The notes below the pieces were generated by a model. The model saw only the letters and a list, made by a program, of their open reading frames with translations. It had not been told where the DNA came from and ran no database searches. Positions 1-8,900 of a stretch of DNA of 32,581 bases are shown one piece after another; position 1 is the first letter of the stretch; every line of letters starts with the position of its first letter. The DNA comes from Kipferlia bialata (Eukaryota; Fornicata), in contig BDIP01000048.1 in the NCBI GenBank assembly GCA_003568945.1, forward strand, positions 1-32,581. Direction: 5' to 3'. Both the position numbers and the translations under genes were made by a program.

Positions 1-95
1 TGCTCTGTATGTGTGTAGGTACTACCTACCAGTAAGCCCCCCCCCCCCCTCCCTCCCTCCTGTCACACTCTCACACTCTCTCCCTCACTCTCTAG

Positions 96-313
96 TTGCC
101 AGTCTGGCTGTACAGGGTCTCTTCTCAGTGGTACGGTGGCTACTCCCCCTGCACACCAACTGCACTGGGTGTCACAGAGTGGCAGGGTGCAGGGAGTGCA
201 AGGGAGGGGGGTCTGGGTGCCAGGTGGGGCAGAGGGCATACGGAGAGTGTGGGTGCAAGGGTGGGGTGGGCAGTGGGGACATCGAGGACTGGGGCAAGGG
301 GCACATAGACTAG
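96..313 (+). CDS. 3'-terminal exon of an unidentified plus-strand gene (partial)
   Basis: A pyrimidine-rich tract that includes a run of Cs ends in TAG at 93-95 and looks like an intron acceptor. The following frame stays open to a TAG at 311-313 and reads a short hydrophobic stretch (LAVQGLFSVVRWLLPL), then a Cys/Gly-rich tail with CxxC-type spacing (TNCTGCHRVAGCRECKGG, later GECGCKGG). A second frame is also open across the same stretch, so the reading is tentative. The stretch 14-40 just upstream may hold a very small exon between AG and GT sites. I do not recognise the family. The gene would converge on the peroxidase gene at 548-1510. Confidence 0.3.
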
Positions 314-547
314 AACATCGTATTACTATTATTATCCCCATTCCTCTCATTCTTCTCATTGCCACAGTGACATGCACAGATACATCAGTTCAGTTAATCT
401 ATTCGACTCTATGTCACAAGGCATAGACTACACAAACAACAGTTAAACACAGAGGGAGCCGGTGGAGAAGTAATGGAACTGCCGCAAATGGCTAATGAAG
501 TGTCTCCTTGGTGCCTCAATCAAATGCCGCAAAGTGTCTCATCTGCC
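314..547. other. Convergent intergenic gap
   Basis: Between the stop of the plus-strand exon and the stop of the glutathione peroxidase on the other strand I see no coding exon. It presumably holds the two 3' untranslated ends. No clear AATAAA signal was noticed. Confidence 0.4.
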
Positions 548-710
548 TCAGAGCACTGCCTCGATGTCCTTGGCCATCTTGGCGGGCTTGGTGGTGGGTG
601 CGTATCTCTTGACAGGCACACCCTCCTTGTTGCACAGGAACTTGGTGAAGTTCCACCTGGGGTGAGAAGGGAGAGGTAATGGTATGTATAGAGAGAGACA
701 AAGAGAGAGG

Positions 711-745
<35 letters not shown>

Positions 746-1510
746 TTGGTGAAGTTCCACCTGGGGTGAGAAGGATGTAACATGGTATGTATAGAGAGAG
801 AGCGTGTGTGTGTGTGACCGTACTTGATAGCGTTGCCGAAGACGCCTCCCTTGGCCTTCTTGAGGTACTTGTAGATGGGGGCGGCGTTGTCACCGTTGAC
901 ATCAATCTGGGGTGAGGGAGAGACACGTTGATATACACTAGGGCATGTCATCCTAGTATACAGTATATATAGACATATACACGATTGGGTACCTTGTCCA
1001 GGATGGGGAAGTCCACCTTGAATGAGGCAAAGTAGCAGGCGCCAACCTCCTCTCCCTCGAGGGGCTCCTGAGGGTGAGTATATATGTAGATGTGTATATC
1101 CATAGGGGCAATAGAGATGGAAGGGGGGGGGGGGGTCAACGTGTAATGTGATGTGTACCTGGTTACCGAACTGGTTGCATGGGAATCCAAGGATCACAAG
1201 GGAAGGATAGGTCTCGTGGAGGAGCTGGAGACCCTCGAGCTGGAGTGAGAGAGTGTACAGACAATACACTCCTGTCCCTCACTAGCATACCAACTACCAT
1301 ATAGCCCTCAATACCTGTGGGGTAAAGCCGCACTTAGAGGCAGTGTTCAGGACCAGGACGGGCTGGCCACGGTACTGGGACAGGTCAACGTCCTGCTATA
1401 AGTATACAAGTTATGGGGGTCGAATACACTTGGAGGCTGGTATATTACTATACACTCACCTCTCCGCGGGAGTTCTTGACAGTGAAATCGTAGATGCTGG
1501 TGGGCTCCAT
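548..1510 (-). CDS. Glutathione peroxidase (Cys-type, PHGPx/thioredoxin-dependent-like), 6 exons
   Basis: Exons run 1460-1510, 1315-1392, 1159-1239, 993-1067, 824-906 and 548-656. All phases agree and give a complete 158-residue protein, normal for the family. The catalytic tetrad is visible: peroxidatic Cys38 in [11 protein letters not shown] (Cys, not selenocysteine), Gln66 in [10 protein letters not shown], and Trp124-Asn125 in KWNFTKFL. Cys81 (GACYFASFK) sits where plant and yeast enzymes carry the resolving Cys, so a thioredoxin-recycled two-Cys mechanism is inferred. The family reduces hydrogen peroxide and lipid hydroperoxides. No targeting peptide is seen, so it is probably cytosolic. 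Intron 5 uses the donor GTACGG, the only choice that restores the KWNF motif. The acceptor of exon 6 is duplicated inside intron 5 (see repeat 641-774); only the downstream copy keeps the frame. Confidence 0.95.
641..774. repeat. Duplicated acceptor and exon-6 edge in the peroxidase gene
   Basis: The 30-bp block 641-670 (start of exon 6 plus its CCAG acceptor on the minus strand) recurs almost exactly at 745-774, about 104 bp away. Both copies are followed by similar sequence (GGTATGTATAGAGAGA) and a GA microsatellite lies between them. Splicing into the upstream copy would give WNFTKF and then a long Ser/Leu repeat in the wrong frame. Confidence 0.9.
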
Positions 1511-1832
1511 TGCTGTGTGTATTCTCTGAGGTAGTTATACCAGGTGTGTTGTAGAGAGTTAGACAACTGTAAACCAACCCAAAGGGGAGTGATTCAATAC
1601 CAGCCATCAGAACGGATCAATGTGATTTGACTTGCAACGTTTGGTGGTCATTTGATTCGGACTGAGTAATTCATTTTGAACCATCAGATTCACAACTCGT
1701 GTAAGGTAGTTGGAAGACCTCCTGCATCTATTGAAATCATACTAACTACTACTTGAATTGCACCCATACATAAGGGATGGGTGGGGTGACGAAGGAGGCC
1801 AGGAAAAAGGCACCGGGATTGATACATACCCA
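1511..1832. other. Intergenic region, promoter side of the peroxidase gene
   Basis: It lies between the peroxidase start at 1510 and the stop of the SWIM gene at 1833, both on the minus strand. No convincing exon, repeat or RNA gene is visible; the short frames here lack splice-compatible neighbours. It should contain the peroxidase promoter and the SWIM gene's 3' UTR. Confidence 0.4.
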
Positions 1833-4289
1833 TCATATGGCCTTTCTCTTTGCACTAGGCTGCTGTGGAGGAGGGGGCGCACTCACACTGACCCCTGCGT
1901 CGTCCTGTTGTCCCTGGTAGATGTACCCTGGTCCTGCCCTGACGCCATAGGGTATGGTGACTGCATCCCCTGTGACCTCCTTGCCAGACACCTCCAGCAG
2001 CACACACACCTAAGTATTAGAGGGGGGGGGGGGACATAGCAGTAAGTACGAGGAGTAAGAGGGCAGGTGGGGTACCACTACACTCCTACCTGATGCTTGC
2101 AGAACCCTGCGATGCTGATGGACCCCATCTGACACGTGCACTTGCCCCATGTGGCTACTGGCCCAGGTACCCCCAGCACAGAGGGTGTCTTGTGGTGGAT
2201 GAGGGCGGTGTGGGTCATGGAGTGGTCTGGAGGGTGAGGGGAAGATAGTTGGGGATGGGTGTATACACTGTATAGGAATGCTACACCCCTCACCCTTTAC
2301 TCTGCCCCTTGCTGTGAACTGACAGGACACCCCCTGCCAGGCATCTGGGGATCCCCCTGCAAAGGCGTGGTTCTCACACTCAACCAGACTGGCCGCCCCC
2401 ACATCCTGCAGGGCCATGCCTCGGCCACAGGCACCGGGCTGGGTCAGATACATCTATATACATATATATACAAATACACTAGTATATTCATACACTGATG
2501 TCTCACAGGCACCGGGCTGGGGGGGTCAGGGGCATCAGTATGGATACATGGCCACATATATATGTATATAAATACCACACTGCTGCCCACCTGGCAGAAC
2601 TTCCTGAGCATGGCCACCTCTAGGACAGGATATAGTATATATATATATAGTAGAGTAAAGTGTATACTTCTGTATATATATAGGAGTACTGCCTACCTGG
2701 CAGTATTAGTAGTATATAGTATAGTATAGTGTACATACCTGGCAGAACTTCCTGAGCATGGCCACCTCTATGACAGTACATATACAGTATACATATGTAC
2801 ATATACAGTATAAATAGTATGTATATATATATATAGTATAGTGTATACCTGGCAGAACTTCCTGAGCATGGCCACCTCTATGACAGAATATAGTATATAG
2901 AGTATATATATAGTATAGTGTATACTTATGTATATCTATAGTATAGTGTATACCTGGCAGAACTTCCTGAGCATGGCCACCTCTATGACGGGTAGTCTGA
3001 ATGGGGTGGTCTGGGGGGACAGGGTGGGGATCGGGGACTGCGGGTGCTGCTTGATCAGACGGCTCTCCTCCTCCCGCAGCCTGGGGTCAGGACACGACAG
3101 AAAGAGATACAGAGGGTATAGAAAGAATAGATATATAATATTACAAAATACAAAATCAATGTATACGCACAGCTCTCTGTCGGGCTCTGGGTTCACAATG
3201 TTCTGCTGGTTCCTCTCCCTCTCTCTCTGCTCGGTCTGTCGTCTCTTCTCCCTCCTCATCCTATCCTGTAACTGCTGGGGGTCAGAGTATACAGAGTGCC
3301 AACAGCATATATATAAAGTACTCTTCACTAGATACCAGAGCAAGATTCAAATTGAAGGTACAGAGTACGGGATATGGTAGATGCACCGCATTGCTATGAC
3401 ATGTGCCTTGTGCAGTGCATCATGATTCATATACAGCAATATATTCACTATATTATATGTAGGGTATTGGGTGTAGAGTATCTATATACCTTCTCCCGCA
3501 TTGCCCTGGCCTGTGCCTTGTCCAGTGGATCACTATATATATCTATAGTAATATACATATTGTACTATATATACACTACATATATATTCAATATACCTTC
3601 TCCCGCATTGCCCTGGCCTGTGCCTTGTCCAGTGCCTCAATGTGGGGGTGGAACACAGCCTGGGGTCACAGGATATAGGCCTACTATACATATATAAACA
3701 TACATTCACAGATAGACATATGTGATGCAGTGCCACCCCCCGTACCGTGAGCTGCCTGGCCACTGACTCCGACTGATCATGGGCCTGCCCCCCCACCGCA
3801 CCTGGCCTGGCGGGGGGTGCACCTGCCACCACAGGGTACCCCTTGCCTAGGGGGTGAGATGGGCATCAGAGAGATAGAGACCTAAAGTGACGCCATGCAT
3901 ATATGTGCACCCACCTGTGTACGGGGCCTCCTGGCACCAGAAGACCTCTGTGCCCATAAGGGCCTTGGGCACAACAGCAGGCAGAGACCGGCTGGACATG
4001 AGGGGGGGGGTTGGATATGGAAAGACCTGCTGATCCATATGGAGGGCATATTTGATTTCTATGGAAATAGGTATATGTATTATGTGCATCCATCCTTACC
4101 TGAACATCATGGAGGACCCGGCCAGAAGCAGGGCAGCCTGGGAGTGAGAGAGAGGGTGTGTAACAATAGAGATATCCAGCGTGTAGACACACATATGATA
4201 CCACACCTGGTGCTTGCAGAGATAGGGTAGAGAGAGAGAGAGTATCAAGTCGAAACGTGTGGACACAGTCATGAATGATTCATTCATGT

Positions 4290-4322
<33 letters not shown>

Positions 4323-5432
4323 GCATACCTGGTGCTTGCAGAGATAGGGCGGGGGCTGGGTCAGGTCGTGGACCTGGTATGCAGCGTATTCAGGGCATGT
4401 GCAGAAGCCATTGCGCTCCATGGTCTGCTCCCCCGGCTGGTCTCTGGCATAGTAGGAGACACGCACAGCCACGGCGTAGTGGGTGTTATTGTCTGGGGGG
4501 GTAAGAAGAATGGTGGGGAGGGGGAATGCCTACACTAAAACTTGGCCATACATACACACACATATATATATATCCATATAATTATTAATGCATACACATA
4601 TACACACACCTGTCATGACTGTGGCCATTGTACAGTCCCTCGACTCCTCTGTGCGTACCAGGCCGTGTCTCTCCCCATCTGGGTGCTGGATGTATCGGAA
4701 GGCATGGTTGGAGGCAACGATGGTGGACCTGGATGTGAGATGTATAATATAATATATGACGGGGCTAGCACATATATATATACCTAAATATATTCCTAAA
4801 TATATATCCTAACGATGGTGGACCTGGCAGTGAGGGGGAGCTGCGTAATACATTGTTTACATACATATAAATCTCCACACTAATATATATAAGTACATCT
4901 ATGTACAACCCCACCTGTCGACCTGGTTGACCAGGTCCACAGCCCCGATACACATATGTATATATACATGTATATATACACAAATATATAAATACATGTA
5001 TGTGCACAGCTCACCTGTCGACCTGGTTGACGAGGTCCAGCCCCGGTATGACCCCGTCTGGGTTGGACACCACGCCATGGGGGATGGGGAACACGTGGAA
5101 GGGCACGGTCACTAGGGCATCTGCCAGGAGGGGGGACTCGGGGGGCATCAGCATGACTCTGGGGTCAGTACAAGACCCAATGTACGGCGGGGGGGGGGGG
5201 GGGGGGGGGGGGGGATCCAACACCATAGGGACACATGTGTGATCAGACAGTATATACCTTCTGTTTCCGTTTGTTGAATCCGCTGGCCTTTCCTGGTGTT
5301 AGAACCTGATGACACATGTTGAGGACCAATGGACGCTGAATATATACCTTTCTTAGACCCTATCACGAACATGTCGTACTGGACACTGTCATTGTCTGTC
5401 CCCAGTGACTTGAGAGCCCTCCTGTTTGACAT
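1833..5432 (-). CDS. Protein with two SWIM-type zinc fingers, 14 exons
   Basis: Exons: 5348-5432, 5258-5282 (least certain), 5015-5158, 4610-4728, 4329-4492, 4100-4137, 3915-3991, 3746-3846, 3597-3659, 3171-3274, 2954-3080, 2294-2438, 2090-2226, 1833-2009. Together 1506 nt, 501 residues, phases consistent. SWIM finger 1 is C155-x-C157-x18-C176-x-H178 (FCTCPEY...LCKHQ); SWIM finger 2 is C427-x-C429-x10-C440-x-H442 (KCTCQMG...FCKHQ). SWIM (CxCxnCxH) fingers bind nucleic acid or protein partners in ZSWIM, MEKK1 and MuDR-related proteins. No transposase catalytic domain is visible between them. The middle has an Arg/Glu/Gln-rich helical stretch, and the C terminus ends in the basic KRKAI, possibly nuclear. 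The start ATG at 5432 opens MSNRRALKSLG. Introns carry an exceptional load of duplicated exon edges. Exact function unknown. Confidence 0.85.
2425..2529. repeat. Duplicated acceptor edge of SWIM-gene exon 12
   Basis: The exon 12 acceptor and its first bases (2425-2446, GCACCGGGCTGGGTCAG on the plus strand) recur at 2503-2529 inside the upstream intron, with extra Gs. On the minus strand the copy keeps a CCCAG acceptor followed by CCCGGTGCCTGTG. Confidence 0.8.
2589..2994. repeat. Four tandem copies of the SWIM-gene exon 11 donor edge
   Basis: The end of exon 11 and its GTATAC donor (about 40 bp; plus-strand core CTGGCAGAACTTCCTGAGCA) occurs at 2954, 2849, 2739 and 2591, spaced 105, 110 and 148 bp. 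Only the copy at 2954 is attached to the full exon. The others are separated by TA-rich simple sequence, and three keep a GTATAC/GTATGT-like donor (GTGGGC at 2591). A further short piece (CTACCTGGCAG) lies near 2695. Confidence 0.95.
3381..3640. repeat. Three copies of the SWIM-gene exon 9 donor edge
   Basis: The exon 9 end with donor GTATAT (plus strand 3595-3638) is repeated at 3487-3530 nearly unchanged, and again at 3381-3420 in decayed form (GCATTGCTATGACATGTGCC). Spacing is about 105 bp. The graded decay suggests successive duplications of different age. Confidence 0.9.
4206..4349. repeat. Duplicated donor edge of SWIM-gene exon 5
   Basis: The end of exon 5, which encodes the CKHQ half of SWIM finger 1, and its donor (plus strand 4327-4349) recur at 4204-4228, followed by a GA microsatellite. 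The copy still encodes LCKHQ and keeps a GTGTGG donor on the minus strand. Confidence 0.9.
4722..4827. repeat. Duplicated acceptor edge of SWIM-gene exon 4
   Basis: The first bases of exon 4 with its CAG acceptor (AACGATGGTGGACCTGG-like, ending at 4731) are repeated at 4811-4827 within the preceding intron, in TA-rich surroundings. Confidence 0.8.
4911..5052. repeat. Duplicated donor edge of SWIM-gene exon 3
   Basis: The end of exon 3 and its donor (5011-5052) recur at 4911-4951 with a few changes, 100 bp away. The two are separated by TATA/CA simple sequence. Confidence 0.9.
5187..5214. repeat. Long homopolymer G (sense-strand C) tract in an intron
   Basis: About 26 consecutive Gs on the plus strand, which are Cs on the transcribed SWIM-gene strand. 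The tract lies just upstream of the exon 3 acceptor and may serve as its pyrimidine tract. It is prone to length change and assembly error. Confidence 0.9.
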
Positions 5433-5940
5433 GTCTGGGCGTATGCGACAGACCAAGGCCTCAGAGTCCCCGAGGGTTCCCTGCTCCGCCCCTGGCAGAG
5501 CGGAGTTGGAGGTGTTTCCTCAACAACCGAACCCCACCCTTATGGGAAGCGTCTAAAGGGAGGGGACACAGTGCCGCAGATATTCTCCCTCGTTCAGGAA
5601 GAGACAGACAGTGATATCAGTAGCTGGTAGCAAGATTTTTGGCTGGGTTGATCAAAAGGGGCTAGGGTTGGTTACCAACCGTTGGTACCTGCAACTATTC
5701 CACTCTGGTCCCAAAATATGACTTCTGAGACGCAAAGGCCTTCCAATTTGTGGGGAAGGTGCCAGTATAGTGTATTGCTGGGTCCTTGCTCCCAAATAGT
5801 CAGTGTTCCTGATGGCACCATTATTCTATTGACACAAATCCAGTGTCACTCTGCTCCCAGAGACGTGCCAGTCAATGACACAATATTGACTGCCATAGCA
5901 TATGTAATTGAACTATAATCAAAGACACAGATACACAGAG
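5433..5940. other. Intergenic region between two minus-strand genes
   Basis: It spans from the SWIM-gene start codon at 5432 to the stop codon of the upstream long gene at 5941. The frame of SWIM exon 1 stays open for about 24 nt beyond the chosen ATG, so a slightly earlier start is not excluded. No other exon is convincing. It should hold the SWIM promoter and the 3' UTR of the next gene. Confidence 0.4.
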
Positions 5941-8900
5941 TCATGGCTTGGGCTCTGCACTGGGTTCATGTGCGTATACATACCCCACAGAACCTGCACC
6001 TGTATCTCGATTACTGCCGGTGTCAAACCCATCCCCGCCGTCCTTCCGTCTAACTCTCAGGCACCTCACACTTCGCATGGAACGCCGTCCGGACTCTGTT
6101 GCCACTTCCTCAGACCCTACATACCCTGCATCCTGAGGCTGATACCCTGCCCCGTACAAGTCAGAGGGAGGACTCCCAGGGTGGCTATGTGTATGGGCCC
6201 GGTCTCTCTCCCCAGTCTTCAGGCTGATTTGTCTCTTGAACATAGGGCTCTCCACATCAACGAGATCCAGGCGCACAACTTGCTTCTTTACCCTCCGAGT
6301 TCCATATCTAAGTGTGAGGAGTTGAATATGGAGAAACTACTAGGCCTAGTAATAAGACATTAGTTTGAAAAGAAAACAACCATAGTCCTACCTGGGACCA
6401 CTGTCAGTTGCTACAGGCCTCTGTGCCTGGGCTGTATGTACAGGCCGAGACACAGACAGGGTGCGAGTAGGGGGCATGGAGGCATGTACCCGCCCACCTT
6501 GACCCCGATTGACCTCGGGTGACCCCTGCCTGCCCCTCTGGGGCACTCCAACACCATGCGCAGACCGAGACCCGTACTGTCCATACACTATGGTGTTGGC
6601 AGGAGAAGAGAATGGACCAGACTGCACCTGTTGTAGTCGGTAGAGGGGCCTCCCAGCACCTATCCCTTGTTTGCCTCGACCATCATGTATGCCAGACACT
6701 TCGGTGGGGTCGCCACGCACCCTACCAGCTAGGGGCCAATCTGGGCGAGAAGCCTCCACGGCACTCTCTCCAGCCTGGATCCACCGTTGTCCCCCCTGAG
6801 CAGCAGTTCCCGATAGAGTCTCTCCCCTACCAGTGGCTGGTACCAGAGAGGCATCAGGGATTATGGACACATGAGAGAAGCCGCATGAAGCGAAGGGAAC
6901 CGGCGCATAGGGAGGCGGGGACAGACTCAGGAGATCACGACGTGTCAGAGTACCAGGGCGACTGGCACCGGCCCCAGTGTCATCAGGCTCAGGCGATGCC
7001 CAGCTCCTCCTGACACGGTGCCCACTGGTGGGCCTAGGCCTCTCTCTCTTGGCAGAAGGAGAGATTGGGGTGTGGGGGGAGAGTTGCTCTGCCTGGTCTT
7101 GGGGGCCTACTTGCCCTGCTATAGGAACAGTTGAAGAGGGCCCGTCAGTCTGGGCCAGCCTCATCTCTCTCTCGCCAACCTTACGTGCATTCCGACGTTC
7201 AAGCCTCTCCTCACGACTCATCATATGCCTCTCCTCCTCCATCTCTCTCTCTCTCTCTCTCTCCTCTCTCCTCTCCTGCCTAACCAATTGATCCTGTCTG
7301 TCTACCTCTGTCGACGCCTCAACCAGTGACACCCACACGTTCTGCCGCTCTCGCTGCTCTTGCCGCTTGTGCTGTGGGTCAGAGATAGTCTCTCAATATC
7401 ACCTACTATTATATGTATATATTGAAGATAATTGACGTCCTACCTGCAATCGTCTTGACACGCGTCTAGACCCATATTCCTGGGCATCTGGAGACCTAGA
7501 TATGAGACAAACTACACACAGATCCATACAAATATTCCAAACTCAGATAGGAGAATAGGGCCACACATACCTGTTTAGGTTCATGAGGTGTGTCCGTCTC
7601 AACCGGGCATTCTCTCTCTCTTGCTCCCTCAAAGTCTCACAAGATATGCGAGGCAGCTCTCTGCATATGAGACTCAGAATAGCAGTGGCCATAATATCCC
7701 AGACAGAATGTGAGAGAACACAGAACAGCATAATACCGTAGCGTTACACCTGTCGAGAAAAGAAACCCACCTAATCTGATCTGGAAGTATGTCCTCATCA
7801 TGCAAGAAGGGGGGTAGGTGGCCGCGGCACATATCCTGTGCCGCAGCGGAGTGCTTGGCAACGAGGGTGGCAGCGTGGGTGGCCAGGTCACAGCCTGAGG
7901 TAAGGCCATGTACTAAACTGGACACATATTGTCACCAGACTATTGAGACATGCACATGCAACTATGAATAGACTTGTGAAGGTTATACAAGGAAGAATAA
8001 TACATACAATCACATCATTGCCGAAGCCTATACGTACACTCGGACATGCTATCCAGGATAGCATCGACCCTTCTCTCCCACATGAGCCATGCCTCCCCGA
8101 GTCTCTCCCACTCCTCCACGAAGGAACTGTACTGCTGGTATCTCTCCTGGGCATCCTCGAAGGCAACGGAGGCAAGACGCAGCTTGTCCTGTCTCTCTCT
8201 CTCCCGGTCGGCCTTACCCTTCTCTCTCTGCCTCTGCCTGACCCTTCTATCCCGTGCCCTCGTGGCCTTGATGGCCTGAACCTTGGCAGCGGCAGCATCG
8301 TCTCGCAGCTCCCGTTCCACCCTGGGTCAGTGATAAAAGAACAGGAGAATACAGTGATGTAGTATTCAGTATATGAATAGACACCCACCTTCTCCTTGGC
8401 ACTGGAGCATACCCTTCCACTGGTTGTAAGAGGGCACTCTCTAGCACACGAGGAGTCAGGCGAGGGATGCTCCCCCTCTTCATCTTGACATAGACAGTGT
8501 CCTCGTACTCCACGTCCATAAACAGCTCAGAGTCCTCGAGCAGATCGGCCACCAGGCCCTCCGAGTCTGAGTCCCCACTGCTTGAGGTCGCGTCCTGATC
8601 TGATCCAGACTCAGAGTACACATATCCGTCAGAGGCATCAGTCTCAGACGCGGCATCCCCAGAGTCCGGCTCCTGCCAGTGGGCCAAGACATCCTCGGAC
8701 ACACTGTCAAGAAGACCGTATGCTGCACTTCTGAACATACCGGTCATGTGCCGAGTGACACCCTGTCTGATAATGCCCATAACAGAGGGAGTGGGGGACA
8801 CAAGAGCATACACACAGATACCCTTGTCAGCACCACCTGCTGCAGCAGGCTGTGCTGTGGAGGCAGGAACCGAAGTGTCCGGAGTGTCCGGAGAGACAAG

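Noticed and set aside
2589-2994. Regularly spaced short repeats as a CRISPR array
   Set aside because: The spacers are TA-rich simple sequence of unequal length, the repeats are exon ends with splice donors, and the genome is clearly eukaryotic.
5187-5214. G-run as a functional G-quadruplex
   Set aside because: It is possible in principle, but it is one of many C tracts near acceptors and is more simply an intronic pyrimidine tract or slippage product.
1833-5432. SWIM gene as a MULE/FAR1-type transposase relic
   Set aside because: SWIM fingers occur there, but no DDE catalytic motifs, terminal repeats or target duplications are visible, and the gene is a well-phased 14-exon host gene.
6519-7291. 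Plus-strand open frames across the long minus-strand exon
   Set aside because: The minus-strand frame runs 980 nt without a stop, has consistent splice phases on both sides and a coherent charged composition. The plus-strand frames are shorter and isolated.
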